Source: an uncultured Fidelibacterota bacterium (GTDB lineage: Bacteria > Fidelibacterota > Marinisomatia > Marinisomatales > Marinisomataceae). Taken from it: a stretch of 64,000 bases of DNA. The stretch lies in NCBI GenBank assembly GCA_902525615.1, contig CABZHT010000002.1:1-64000 (forward strand), given 5' to 3'. Of this stretch, positions 36,910-46,462 are shown piece after piece. The notes under the pieces were generated by a model. It saw nothing but the letters and a program-made list of their open reading frames with translations, had not been told where the DNA came from and did not search any database. Both the position numbers and the translations under genes were made by a program. Numbering within the stretch: position 1 is the stretch's first letter; each line of letters begins with the position of its first letter.

Positions 36910-37590
36910 ATGAGTGTAAAGATTAAAAAACAATGCATTGTATTGCTTAGTGGCGGTCTTGATTCTTCTACAGTTTTAAACATTGCTTTAGAAAATTATG
37001 ATGTGACAGCGCTTATATTTGATTATGGACAAAGACATAAGTTTGAAATTTCAGCAGCAAAGAAAATTGCCGGATTTGTAGATATCCCAATTAAATTAAT
37101 TACAATAGATTTAGGGCAATTTGGAAATTCTGCTCTTACTGATAATATCGAAGTACCTAAGAATCAAGACATTGGAAAAGAAATTCCAATAACATATGTT
37201 CCAGTAAGAAATACAATATTCCTCTCTTACGCGCTAGCTTACGCTGAAGTAAATAATATTTTTGATATATTTATCGGTGTAAATGCATTGGATTACAGCG
37301 GCTATCCAGACTGTAGGCCTGAGTTTATTGAAGCTTTTGAAAAGATGGCAAATGAGGGAACTAAATTTGCACAAGGAAAAAAGAAAATAAAAATTCATAC
37401 TCCATTAATTAGTTTAACAAAAGCAGAAATAATTTTAGCAGGGACCAAATTGAATGTTGATTACAAGCTGACTCACTCATGCTATGATCCTTCAATTGAT
37501 GGGTTATCTTGCGGAGAGTGTGATGCTTGCATTCTCAGGAAAGAGGGTTTTGCTTCTGCCGGGATAAACGATCCAACAAATTATATATGA
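36910..37590 (+). CDS. queC: 7-cyano-7-deazaguanine synthase
   Basis: VLLSGGLDSST, FDYGQRH, VPVRNTIFLS, HSCYDP...CGECDACILRKEGF. Confidence 0.97.
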   Translation: MSVKIKKQCIVLLSGGLDSSTVLNIALENYDVTALIFDYGQRHKFEISAAKKIAGFVDIPIKLITIDLGQFGNSALTDNIEVPKNQDIGKEIPITYVPVRNTIFLSYALAYAEVNNIFDIFIGVNALDYSGYPDCRPEFIEAFEKMANEGTKFAQGKKKIKIHTPLISLTKAEIILAGTKLNVDYKLTHSCYDPSIDGLSCGECDACILRKEGFASAGINDPTNYI

Positions 37591-38219
37591 GTTATTCTGT
37601 AAAAGAAATTTATTTAACGCTTCAAGGTGAGGGCTTCCATACAGGAAAACATGCTGTATTCTGTAGATTTTCTGGTTGCAATCTTTGGACAGGACTTGAA
37701 AAAGATCGAGAAAAGGCTATATGTAATTTTTGCGATACAGATTTTGTTGGAACGGATGGAATAAATGGTGCGAAATATTCAAGTGCAGAACAATTAGCAA
37801 GTAAAATTGATGAATTATGGCAAAAAGATTCTAAAGAAAAATTTGTTGTATTTACGGGCGGGGAACCTTTGTTGCAGTTAAATAAAGAATTGATTGATAT
37901 CCTTCATAAAAAAAATTTTAAAATCGCAGTTGAAACCAATGGAACAATAATTCCTCCAAAAAATATAGATTGGATATGTGTTAGTCCAAAAGAAGGAGCT
38001 GAGTTTAATCTGAGCTATGGAAATGAACTCAAACTAGTTTATCCGCAAAAAGGTATTAATCCTGAACAGTTTAAAAATTATGATTTTGATCACTTTTTTC
38101 TACAACCAATGGATGGAAAAGATTTGCAAAGAAATATCTTGCAAAGTGTATCTTACTGTATCGAAAATCCGTTATGGCGTTTAAGTTTACAAACACATAA
38201 AATAATGGGTATAGATTGA
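37587..38219 (+). CDS. queE: 7-carboxy-7-deazaguanine synthase
   Basis: LTLQGEGFHTGKHAVFCRFSGCNLW...CNFCDTDFVG, FTGGEPLLQ; ATG overlaps queC stop. Confidence 0.95.
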   Translation: MSYSVKEIYLTLQGEGFHTGKHAVFCRFSGCNLWTGLEKDREKAICNFCDTDFVGTDGINGAKYSSAEQLASKIDELWQKDSKEKFVVFTGGEPLLQLNKELIDILHKKNFKIAVETNGTIIPPKNIDWICVSPKEGAEFNLSYGNELKLVYPQKGINPEQFKNYDFDHFFLQPMDGKDLQRNILQSVSYCIENPLWRLSLQTHKIMGID

Positions 38220-38220
38220 T

Positions 38221-38592
38221 ATGTTTAGACTAAAAAGAAAATATGAATTTCATGCTGCTCGAAAATTAATTGCTTTACGCGATAATCATCCCTGCGGAGA
38301 GCTTCACGGTCACACATTCACTGTTACTATTAAGGTTTCGGGAAATCAACTTACTGATGAAGGGTGGATTATGGATTTCTATGATATAGATAACTTATTC
38401 AAGGAAAAAGTTTATAAAACTCTTGATCATAAATATCTTAATGACATTGAAGGGTTATCAAATCCAACAACTGAACATGTAGCAATATGGATTTGGAATA
38501 AGTTAGAGAATGATCTTTCAGGGCTGTCATCAGTTTCAGTTAGTGAAGGCAATAGTTATGGATGTAAATACTATGGAGATAAAAATGCCTAA
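38221..38592 (+). CDS. queD: 6-carboxy-5,6,7,8-tetrahydropterin synthase
   Basis: FHAARKL...[33 protein letters not shown]. Confidence 0.96.
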   Translation: MFRLKRKYEFHAARKLIALRDNHPCGELHGHTFTVTIKVSGNQLTDEGWIMDFYDIDNLFKEKVYKTLDHKYLNDIEGLSNPTTEHVAIWIWNKLENDLSGLSSVSVSEGNSYGCKYYGDKNA

Positions 38593-38971
38593 AGCAGATG
38601 GAAAAGAATTTAGCTTTTTAAGCGAAGAATATATTGATTCATCATACCTGGAAACTTTTAATTTTGATAGTAAGAATCAGTACATTAAAACTACTACAAG
38701 AGAATTTAGTGCCGTATGCCCGTTTAGCGGTCTTCCTGATTTAGCAGATGTGATAATCGAATATTATCCGGAAGGTGAAAAGTGCGTTGAGCTCAAATCG
38801 TTAAAATATTATTTTGTCAGCTTTAGAAATGTTGGAATATATCAAGAAGCAGCAACTAAAAGAATTTATGATGATTTAAAATCATTATTAAACACATCTA
38901 GGTTAAAAATAACTACTATTTATAATACTAGAGGCGGTTTTGATACTACATGCATAGAAGGAGAGCTGTAA
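38585..38971 (+). CDS. queF: NADPH-dependent preQ0 reductase
   Basis: [44 protein letters not shown]. Confidence 0.95.
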   Translation: MPKADGKEFSFLSEEYIDSSYLETFNFDSKNQYIKTTTREFSAVCPFSGLPDLADVIIEYYPEGEKCVELKSLKYYFVSFRNVGIYQEAATKRIYDDLKSLLNTSRLKITTIYNTRGGFDTTCIEGEL

Positions 38972-38972
38972 T

Positions 38973-39539
38973 ATGAATTACTTTCAAAGGCTTAAAAAAG
39001 CTATATTTTTAGATGTTGCTTTTTATGAAGAGGTTGAAAAAGATAAAAAGTTTACCGATCAAGCGATGATGACAGTCGCTTTAGTTTCAGTTGTTCAAGG
39101 TATTATGATTGCAGGATTTGCTCCCATTGCCTTAGTCCAAGGTATATTAGGTAGTCTCATTAGGTTTCTCATATGGGCGTTTTTTATTGCATTTGTAGGA
39201 ACAAGAATTTTACCAGAACCAGAAACCGAATCTAACACCGGGGAATTAATAAGAACTCTAGGATTCGCCTATGCTCCAGGTTTACTTGTAGTTTTAAAAA
39301 TTTTTCCAATCATAAGTACTTTTGTTGATCCCTTTGTAACAATCTTACAACTTGCTGCAATGACTATCGCTGTAAGACAAGCCCTTGATTTCAATAGTAC
39401 AGTAAGAGCTGTTGGAGTATGTATTGTTGCATTGATATTAATGATTGTTGCATTAACCTTGTTTATTGGGTTTACCGCATTTTTCGTTGGAGTTGCTGAA
39501 AACGCACTTGCGCCTACTACTCCATTAATGGAAACGTAA
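38973..39539 (+). CDS. Yip1-family-like membrane protein
   Basis: Multi-helix; TGELIRTLGFAYAPGLLVVLKIFPIISTFVDPFVTILQLAAMTIAVRQALDF typical of Yip1 domain. Confidence 0.75.
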   Translation: MNYFQRLKKAIFLDVAFYEEVEKDKKFTDQAMMTVALVSVVQGIMIAGFAPIALVQGILGSLIRFLIWAFFIAFVGTRILPEPETESNTGELIRTLGFAYAPGLLVVLKIFPIISTFVDPFVTILQLAAMTIAVRQALDFNSTVRAVGVCIVALILMIVALTLFIGFTAFFVGVAENALAPTTPLMET

Positions 39540-39542
39540 ATT

Positions 39543-40055
39543 TTGATTGAATTAGTAGACTATACTGAAGACCTGTTTGATATTATTCTCAAATCAAACA
39601 ACGTAAATAAACCGCAGGTAGGTTTTTTAAAAAATGAAAGACTTGATTTACTCTTAAATCAAGCCAATTATTGTAAAGTTGCAAAATTAAATAATGAATT
39701 TGCAGGATTTTTGCTTTGTCTTCCGGAAAGTAAAGAATATGATAGTCCAAATTATCAATGGGTATCTAAAAGATATTCTAATTTTGTATATATTGATCGT
39801 ATTTCAATACTTCCAAAATTTCAAAATGAGAAGATTGGATCTGCTCTTTATACTGATTTAATTTATTTTTCAGCGTTGGAGGGATATGATTCTATTTTAT
39901 GTGAAGTAAATATAATGCCACCTAACCCAGGTTCAATTAGATTTCATAAAAGGTTTGATTTTGAAGAATGTGGTTCGCAATTTACAGAAGGCGGAACTTT
40001 GGAGAGTTATGACTATTCTGTAGAAGTTCAATTTTTAAAAAGAGACTTAAAATAA
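39543..40055 (+). CDS. GNAT-family N-acetyltransferase
   Basis: TTG start; YIDRISILPKFQNEKIGSALYTDLI...VNIMPPNPGSIRFHKRFDFEECG. Confidence 0.88.
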   Translation: MIELVDYTEDLFDIILKSNNVNKPQVGFLKNERLDLLLNQANYCKVAKLNNEFAGFLLCLPESKEYDSPNYQWVSKRYSNFVYIDRISILPKFQNEKIGSALYTDLIYFSALEGYDSILCEVNIMPPNPGSIRFHKRFDFEECGSQFTEGGTLESYDYSVEVQFLKRDLK

Positions 40056-40067
40056 GAAAGGAATTCT

Positions 40068-40178
40068 ATGAGCAACTTTTGGCATGATCTATTATTTCCA
40101 TTATACTTTTTTGTAGTATTTATAGCTGCACATATTGCTCTCTATATTATGATCTTCAAGGGAGATAAATCAAAGTGA
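40068..40178 (+). CDS. 36-aa small single-TM protein
   Basis: MSNFWHDLLFPLYFFVVFIAAHIALYIMIFKGDKSK; SD agaaagga; its stop overlaps the next GTG start. Not in ORF track. Confidence 0.55.
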   Translation: MSNFWHDLLFPLYFFVVFIAAHIALYIMIFKGDKSK

Positions 40179-40402
40179 ACAAAAAACAAAAAATTGCAAA
40201 GCGCAAACAGAAGAAAAGACGTTTAAAGTTAAAAGCAAAAAGAGCTGAGCTACTTAAAAATAAAAAAGTTGTAGAAACAAAGCCTAAAAAAGCAGCACCA
40301 AAAAAGAAAGCTGCACCTAAAAAAGCAGCACCAAAAAAGAAAGCTGCACCTAAAAAAGCAGCACCAAAGAAAAAAGCTACAACAAAGAAAGATAAAGAAT
40401 AA
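40175..40402 (+). CDS. lysine/alanine-rich histone H1-like basic protein
   Basis: GTG start; KKAAPKKKAAP repeats, very basic throughout. Confidence 0.7.
   Translation: MNKKQKIAKRKQKKRRLKLKAKRAELLKNKKVVETKPKKAAPKKKAAPKKAAPKKKAAPKKAAPKKKATTKKDKE
40283..40380 (+). repeat. 33-bp-period tandem repeat encoding KKAAPKKKAAP
   Basis: aaaaaagcagcaccaaaaaagaaagctgcacct repeated about 2.5-3 times. Confidence 0.9.
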
Positions 40403-40416
40403 GAAGTTATTTCTGG

Positions 40417-41520
40417 ATGTTTCAATCAAATTCTACTTTTGGAATTTATAGTAAATCACTTTCAGTATTATTCCGTCATAAAAAATATTTATTCTTTTTC
40501 TTATTCCTTATTCTTTATCCAGTATTACTTATCATTAATAGAATTTTTTTATTCTTAGATTACATTTTAGTCCCAGAATTTGAAAAAGCTAAAGTTAAAG
40601 AACCTGTATTTATTATGGGGGTAAACAGGAGCGGTACAACATTTTTTCATAAGCTTCTAGCAAGTTCAAATCAGTTTTCAACTTCTAAAACCTGGGACTT
40701 AATAATTCCATCTTTATCCTTAAGAAAATTTCTCTCAATTCTATCATATGCTTTAACATATTTTAAAATTGATCAAATTGAGAAAAAAAATAAAGGTCAT
40801 CAGGTCAAGCTTGATAATATTGAAGAAGATGAGATGCTTCTTTTTATTCATAAGCTAGATTCATTATGGTTGTCCAATCATTTTATTCCATGGTTAAAAT
40901 TTGATTCAAAAACAAAAGATTTTATGAAGTATGTTTATAGAGATAACTCTAAAAATGAAGATAGAAATATCAGATCCATGTTATTTTGTAAAGATTTTTT
41001 CCAAAGACAGGCATTTTTAAATAAAAATAGACCACACTTATCAAAATCTAATCCTTTTATATTTAAAATTGATTCAATTTTAAGAGTCTTTCCGGATGCA
41101 AAATTTGTTTTTTTAGTTAGAGATCCATTAGAAACTTTACCTTCCTATTTTTCGCTTCAAGAAAATGTAAAATTTGGAAATCTTCTTTCAGATAAAGAAA
41201 TAAAGCTATTAAGGAAAGAAACTTATGCTGAAGTAATTGAATGGTATAAAGAGACTGAAAAAGTAAAGTCAAAACTTTATAAAAAACAATTTATTACATT
41301 AACTTACCCTCAAATTACAAATGATCTAGAAAACAGTATTAAGTCATTTTATAAATTTACTGGTAAAAAAATGACTCAAAAATTCCAAAAACAAGTTTCC
41401 GATTATGCATCAAAAAAATATATCAAAAAACACCAAAATAAGACTATTGAAGATTATGGTTTTACCAAAAAACAAATTTTAAAAGATTTTGATTTTGTAT
41501 ATCAAGAATACTTTGCATAA
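40417..41520 (+). CDS. sulfotransferase family protein
   Basis: PVFIMGVNRSGTTFFHKLLASS (5'-PSB loop), FVFLVRDPLETLPSYFS. Confidence 0.85.
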   Translation: MFQSNSTFGIYSKSLSVLFRHKKYLFFFLFLILYPVLLIINRIFLFLDYILVPEFEKAKVKEPVFIMGVNRSGTTFFHKLLASSNQFSTSKTWDLIIPSLSLRKFLSILSYALTYFKIDQIEKKNKGHQVKLDNIEEDEMLLFIHKLDSLWLSNHFIPWLKFDSKTKDFMKYVYRDNSKNEDRNIRSMLFCKDFFQRQAFLNKNRPHLSKSNPFIFKIDSILRVFPDAKFVFLVRDPLETLPSYFSLQENVKFGNLLSDKEIKLLRKETYAEVIEWYKETEKVKSKLYKKQFITLTYPQITNDLENSIKSFYKFTGKKMTQKFQKQVSDYASKKYIKKHQNKTIEDYGFTKKQILKDFDFVYQEYFA

Positions 41521-41529
41521 TTTTCTTTA

Positions 41530-42006
41530 ATGAAATTCTTAAGTTTTATTTTCTCAGTTTTACTATTGTTTGCTACACAGCTTCATGCTCATTGTCAAAT
41601 TCCTTGCGGAGTTTACGATGATACAATGAGAGTGAAGATGATTGAAGAGCATACCTTAACAATCTTAAAATCAATGAATTATATAGCGTCGAATCAAAAT
41701 AATCTTAAACAGCAAAATCAAGTTACAAGATGGATCATCAATAAAGAAGAACACGCACAAGAAATTCAAAATATAGTTAGTGAATATTTTTTAACTCAAA
41801 GAATAAAGCTGAAAGACGATTCAAAGGAAAGCAAAGACTTGTATCATGCGCAATTAACTGCTTTGCACAATATTTTATTAGATGCAATGAAATGCAAACA
41901 AACTATAAATACAAATAGTACCACATCACTATTAGACAATTTGAATAATTTCGTTAACTTATATTTTGATGATCATGGTAAAAAACATTTAAGAGAACTC
42001 AATTGA
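41530..42006 (+). CDS. sodN: nickel superoxide dismutase with N-terminal Sec-type signal peptide
   Basis: MKFLSFIFSVLLLFATQLHA | HCQIPCGVYDD: Ni-hook HCxxPCGVY directly after the AxA-type cleavage site. Confidence 0.93.
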   Translation: MKFLSFIFSVLLLFATQLHAHCQIPCGVYDDTMRVKMIEEHTLTILKSMNYIASNQNNLKQQNQVTRWIINKEEHAQEIQNIVSEYFLTQRIKLKDDSKESKDLYHAQLTALHNILLDAMKCKQTINTNSTTSLLDNLNNFVNLYFDDHGKKHLRELN

Positions 42007-42563
42007 AAAAAAATTTATTACTAATAGTTTTATTTATAGCAATAATATTTTTTGGTAGAATTTTACCTCATCCTTATAATTTTACTCCATTAATTGCAGT
42101 AACATTACTATCCAGCTATTCTTTATCAAATAAGTTTCTAGCCATTTTATTACCTCTTTTTGGGTTTTGGCTAAGTGATTTATTTATGAATAACTATATA
42201 TATGCTGGATACTTTACATATTTTACAGTGTTTAATTCTGGAATGATCTGGACATACGGTGCAATTGTATTGGTTGCACTCATGGGTAGTTCATTTTTAA
42301 ATAAAATCTCAGCAGAAAAAGTTGTTCTTGCAAGCCTGTCTGGATCTACAATTTTTTATATTATTTCAAATTTTGGAGTATGGGCATTTAGTCCAATGTA
42401 TGCAAAGACTTTGATAGGATTAGCTCAATGTTATTCATTAGCGTTACCTTTTTACGGCACTTCATTAATGGGTGACTTAGTTTATTCTGCAATAATATTT
42501 GGCGCTTATCAGTTAGTGTTTTCTAAAAATCCAAATTTTTTAACATCACAAAGCAAAACTTAA
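42003..42563 (+). CDS. DUF6580-like multi-pass membrane protein
   Basis: TTG start overlapping sodN stop; HPYNFTPLIAVTLLSSYSLSNKFLAILLPLFGFWLSDLFMN. Confidence 0.7.
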   Translation: MKKNLLLIVLFIAIIFFGRILPHPYNFTPLIAVTLLSSYSLSNKFLAILLPLFGFWLSDLFMNNYIYAGYFTYFTVFNSGMIWTYGAIVLVALMGSSFLNKISAEKVVLASLSGSTIFYIISNFGVWAFSPMYAKTLIGLAQCYSLALPFYGTSLMGDLVYSAIIFGAYQLVFSKNPNFLTSQSKT

Positions 42564-42643
42564 AAGATTTTATTTCATTGGTATTACTTAAATAACTAAT
42601 TATATTTCTCCATAAATTTTTATTAACTAACAAAGAGAAAAAA

Positions 42644-42856
42644 ATGAGTGACAAAGAAAAAGGTACTGTAAAGTTCTTTAATGACAAAAAAGGTTACGGA
42701 TTCATCACTAAAGAAGATGGAACGGATGTTTTTGTACATTTCTCTAGCATCGTGTCTGAAAATGACTTCAAAACTCTTAAACAAGACCAAGCGGTTGAGT
42801 TTGAGGTTGAATCTGATGATAGAGGGGACAAAGCAGTCAATGTATCAGCAGCATAG
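42644..42856 (+). CDS. cold shock domain protein
   Basis: [28 protein letters not shown] (RNP1/RNP2). Confidence 0.97.
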   Translation: MSDKEKGTVKFFNDKKGYGFITKEDGTDVFVHFSSIVSENDFKTLKQDQAVEFEVESDDRGDKAVNVSAA

Positions 42857-42904
42857 TTAGTTAGTAATTTCATATCATATTTATTATTTTAGCTTTAGAG
42901 AAAA

Positions 42905-42976
42905 GCCTCAGTAGCTCAATGGTAGAGCAGTGGCCTCTTAAGCCATTGGTTGTAGGTTCGAGTCCTTCCTGGGGTA
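42905..42976 (+). tRNA. tRNA-Lys (anticodon CTT)
   Basis: Acceptor gcctcag/ctggggt, D-arm gctcaatggtagagc, anticodon arm gtggc-ctCTTaa-gccat, T-arm gtagg-ttcgagt-ccttc (one U-U mismatch). Confidence 0.88.
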
Positions 42977-42986
42977 CAAAAATCAT

Positions 42987-43748
42987 ATGAACATTCATAA
43001 TAAAAATATCGTTATTACTGGCGCTGCAAATGGTATCGGTTATGCGCTTGCTAAGCGAATAATTAATGAATCTCCAAAATCAATTTCATTGATTGATATT
43101 AGTAGTTCAGTAAATGAATTTGCCAAATCCATTGACGCAGACAGTTACGTAGTTGATGTTTCAAACGAAAATGATTTTCAATCTGCCTTAAATAGTATCA
43201 TTGATAAAAATAATTCGATTGATTTATTCTGCTCAAATGCTGGCATACAGCAATTTGGAACACTAGAAACTTCAGCAAGTGATTGGCAAAAAAATTGGGA
43301 TGTTAATGTTATGTCCCACATTCATGCAGCTAAGGTACTGATTCCTCATATGCAAAAACAAGGTTCAGGATACATTATGTTAACTGTATCTGCTGCTGGT
43401 TTATTAAATATGCCTGGAGCTATAGCTTATGCAACTACAAAGCATGCTGCAATGGGTCTTGCTGAAAATCTTTCAATTATGTATGGAAATGATGGTATTA
43501 AAGTTTCTGCTTTATGTCCTCAATTAGTTGACACTGAAATGGTCAGATCATTTGGAAAACTACCTGAAAGTCATCCATTATTAAAAGATGGGTTATTATC
43601 AGCTGATGCTGTCGCTGAAGAAGCTATTATAGGCATTAACAAAGAAAAGTTCTTAATCTTGCCCCATAAAGAAGTGGCAAAATACATTCAGGATAAAGCA
43701 TTCGATTACGATGCTTGGATTAAAGCAGTGAGAAAGTTGGTTGCATGA
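42987..43748 (+). CDS. SDR-family oxidoreductase
   Basis: TGAANGIGYALA, CSNAGIQ, S..YATTKHA. Confidence 0.92.
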   Translation: MNIHNKNIVITGAANGIGYALAKRIINESPKSISLIDISSSVNEFAKSIDADSYVVDVSNENDFQSALNSIIDKNNSIDLFCSNAGIQQFGTLETSASDWQKNWDVNVMSHIHAAKVLIPHMQKQGSGYIMLTVSAAGLLNMPGAIAYATTKHAAMGLAENLSIMYGNDGIKVSALCPQLVDTEMVRSFGKLPESHPLLKDGLLSADAVAEEAIIGINKEKFLILPHKEVAKYIQDKAFDYDAWIKAVRKLVA

Positions 43749-43981
43749 AATTTTTAAAGAATAAATTTGTGAAGTGGTTAATTTTTTTAAGATTTTTCTT
43801 CCCAGAGTTATCGAGAAAAAATCAAATACTCTTCTGTCTGCAATTCATTTTTTTTGTTGCTAGCATCACATTATTTTTTCTACATATTGATAAAATGAAT
43901 ATTGCGATTTATCATTTCATCGCTATGTTTGTGTTTGCTTTGAGTATGGGGAATATGATATCAAATAGTTTTAAGGTTTAA
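43745..43981 (+). CDS. small hypothetical membrane protein
   Basis: Two hydrophobic helices; ATG overlaps upstream stop. Confidence 0.5.
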   Translation: MKFLKNKFVKWLIFLRFFFPELSRKNQILFCLQFIFFVASITLFFLHIDKMNIAIYHFIAMFVFALSMGNMISNSFKV

Positions 43982-44002
43982 TTAAATTATCCCAAAAACC
44001 AA

Positions 44003-44746
44003 ATGAAAAAAACTTATAAAATATCTGGAATGACATGTAATAGTTGTAAATCAACTATTCATCAAAATTTAAATGAAATACCAGAAATTGAATCTGTTGA
44101 TGTTAATATCGAAAAAGCTGAAGCAATTATTTTTATGAAAAGCAATTTAGAAATATCAAAACTTCGAAATGCTTTACCATCAAAGTTTCATATAGAAGAA
44201 AAGGTTGTTGATGATTCTGATGCACTCATAAATGAACCAAACATCAAAAGTAATCAAGAAAAATCTAAGTTACAGCAACTCAAACCTTTGTTAATAATAC
44301 TTATTTATATATCTATTGCAAGCGTATTAATGAATTTTAAAAATTGGAATTCTTCTGAAGTCATGTTGGATTTCATGGGATTGTTTTACATAGTTTTTAG
44401 TTTTTTTAAAATGTTAGATTTTAAAGGCTTTCCAGAATCTTTCAGAATGTACGATCCATTAGCAAAAAGATTGCCAATTTATGGATGGATTTATCCATTT
44501 ATTGAGACAGGATTGGGGTTAATGTTGTTGATGCGATTCGAGATTAAAATTGCTTTAATTATTACACTGATTATTCTAGGAATCACAACTATTGGGGTAA
44601 CAAAAACATTATTAGATAAGAAATCAATAAGGTGTGCGTGTTTAGGTACAGCTTTAAAACTTCCTATGACTGAAGCCACATTTATTGAGAATATTATTAT
44701 GATCGCAATGGCTATATCAATGTTAACTAACTATACTGTTGTTTAG
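44003..44746 (+). CDS. HMA domain fused to DoxX/MauE-like membrane domain
   Basis: YKISGMTCNSCKSTIHQNL (HMA CxxC), then four-helix membrane region with DKKSIRCACLGTALKLPMTEATFIEN. Confidence 0.78.
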   Translation: MKKTYKISGMTCNSCKSTIHQNLNEIPEIESVDVNIEKAEAIIFMKSNLEISKLRNALPSKFHIEEKVVDDSDALINEPNIKSNQEKSKLQQLKPLLIILIYISIASVLMNFKNWNSSEVMLDFMGLFYIVFSFFKMLDFKGFPESFRMYDPLAKRLPIYGWIYPFIETGLGLMLLMRFEIKIALIITLIILGITTIGVTKTLLDKKSIRCACLGTALKLPMTEATFIENIIMIAMAISMLTNYTVV

Positions 44747-45187
44747 ATGTCATTTATTTTTCTATTTAATCTTGTGTTATCATTTGTTGCTGTAGGTTTA
44801 ATTTGGACTATTCAGTTGGTGCACTATCCATCAATGAGGTACATTTCTAAAGATAAGTTTCCAGCATATCATAATTTTCATTCTATCAGAATTTCTATTT
44901 TGGCAATGCCATTAATGCTTGGTGAGCTTGTTACTTCGATAATGCTTTGGTACCAAAATTTCAACAATGCTATTCAAAATGTATTTCTTATAAACTTAAT
45001 CATAGTTGTATTGATTTGGTTTTCTACATTTTTAATTCAAGTGCCTTTACATAATGCATTATCTAAAGAAAAAAACACAGAAAAATTAACTAAGTTAATC
45101 TTTACAAACTGGATTAGAACCATATTATGGACATTAAGATCAATTTTGATGATTTTGTTTCTAGCATTTGCAATGGACTTGATTTAA
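44747..45187 (+). CDS. hypothetical membrane protein
   Basis: Four hydrophobic helices; VGLIWTIQLVHYPSMRYI. Confidence 0.55.
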   Translation: MSFIFLFNLVLSFVAVGLIWTIQLVHYPSMRYISKDKFPAYHNFHSIRISILAMPLMLGELVTSIMLWYQNFNNAIQNVFLINLIIVVLIWFSTFLIQVPLHNALSKEKNTEKLTKLIFTNWIRTILWTLRSILMILFLAFAMDLI

Positions 45188-45225
45188 TTGCATGAAAATT
45201 TAATTATTTTATTTAGATTCACTTC

Positions 45226-45945
45226 ATGACATCAAACGAATTTATATTATTTGGTTCAACTCATTTACTAACTCTATTTATAATCTTTGGAGTTTCATTT
45301 GCTTTCTCTTTTTATGTTAAAAATGATTACGATGAAATTAGATATGCTATGTTTGAAAAGATTTTGGCTTACCTTTTAATTTTTAATGAATTGTTAAAAC
45401 CATTTTATTTGAATTATTTTGGTCCAGAAGATTATAATTGGACGAACACTATTCCTTTACATGCATGCCATTTTTCATCTTATGCTACAGGGCTCTTTTT
45501 ATTAACACGAAATCAGAAGTTTTTCGATTTTGCATATTTCTGGGGTCTTGGAGGAGGAACAATGGCTCTTTTCACTCCAGATATTGAGTTCACTTTTCCT
45601 GACTTAGATTTTATTACATTATTTTCTGGACATGGTCTATTATTTTTTGCACTATTATACATTGCAATTGGAATGAAGCAGAATATCACATTTGAATCTT
45701 ATAAAAATGCTATAAAATTTTCTCTTTATATACTTCCAGTAGTATACGTAATAAATGTATTGGTTGGAGGCGAACCTGGCTTTGAAGCTAATTTATGGTA
45801 TTTGATGAAAGCGCCTACCGGAGAATCTTTAATGAGCTTTTTTCCAAGCCCACCTTTACATGTTATACCACTTTTTCCAATCGTTATGTTTGTTTTCTAC
45901 CTTTTGTATTTACCATATAAATTTAAGGAGAAGAATAATGATTAA
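45226..45945 (+). CDS. TIGR02206/YwaF-family membrane protein
   Basis: STHLLTLF, TIPLHACHFSSYATG, FWGLGGGTMALFTPD, SGHGLLF. Confidence 0.82.
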   Translation: MTSNEFILFGSTHLLTLFIIFGVSFAFSFYVKNDYDEIRYAMFEKILAYLLIFNELLKPFYLNYFGPEDYNWTNTIPLHACHFSSYATGLFLLTRNQKFFDFAYFWGLGGGTMALFTPDIEFTFPDLDFITLFSGHGLLFFALLYIAIGMKQNITFESYKNAIKFSLYILPVVYVINVLVGGEPGFEANLWYLMKAPTGESLMSFFPSPPLHVIPLFPIVMFVFYLLYLPYKFKEKNND

Positions 45946-46462
45946 AGTAATATTAGTTTTTTCAATATTTTTCAATGTTGTGAATGCGAGCGATAATTTT
46001 TTAGACAAAAAATTTCCAAGTATAGAGGGAATATCTCTTTCAGGTAATGATGTTAAGTTTCCAGATGTTTTAATTGGAAAACCATCTGTTTTGGCAGTTG
46101 CATTTAAACAAAAAGCTCAATTATGTATTAACTCTTGGGCAGATGTATTTTTCCCTAAATATGGTATTAATAAGGATGTGCATTATTACGAAATTCCAAT
46201 GTTAGGAGGCCAGTGGACTATGGCAAGAAATTGGATTGATGGTGGAATGCGTGGCGGAGTTCCCAAACCTTTGCACGATTATACTGCAACGTACTATGGT
46301 CCTTTACGATCTTACTATAAATCATTGGGAATATCATCAAAAGGGGATTGTTACATGTATGTTCTTGATAAAGATGGAATGATAAAAAATCGTTTTAATG
46401 GCTTTGCCACTAAAGAGAGTTTAGAAGAAATGTTTAATCTAATCGATTCATTAAATGAGTAA
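45938..46462 (+). CDS. exported thioredoxin-fold-like/ATP10-like protein (tentative)
   Basis: Signal MIKVILVFSIFFNVVNA; FPSIEGISLSGNDVKFPDVLIGKPSVLAVAFKQKAQLCINSWADVF...CYMYVLDKDGMIKNRFNGFA. Confidence 0.5.
   Translation: MIKVILVFSIFFNVVNASDNFLDKKFPSIEGISLSGNDVKFPDVLIGKPSVLAVAFKQKAQLCINSWADVFFPKYGINKDVHYYEIPMLGGQWTMARNWIDGGMRGGVPKPLHDYTATYYGPLRSYYKSLGISSKGDCYMYVLDKDGMIKNRFNGFATKESLEEMFNLIDSLNE

Noticed and set aside
36854-36910. preQ1 riboswitch upstream of queC
   Set aside because: Gap is only about 55 nt and lacks a recognisable preQ1 aptamer pattern by eye.
40156-40425. Minus-strand 89-aa ORF with FFGAAFLGAAFF repeats
   Set aside because: Antisense to the KKAAP-repeat protein; arises from repeat composition.
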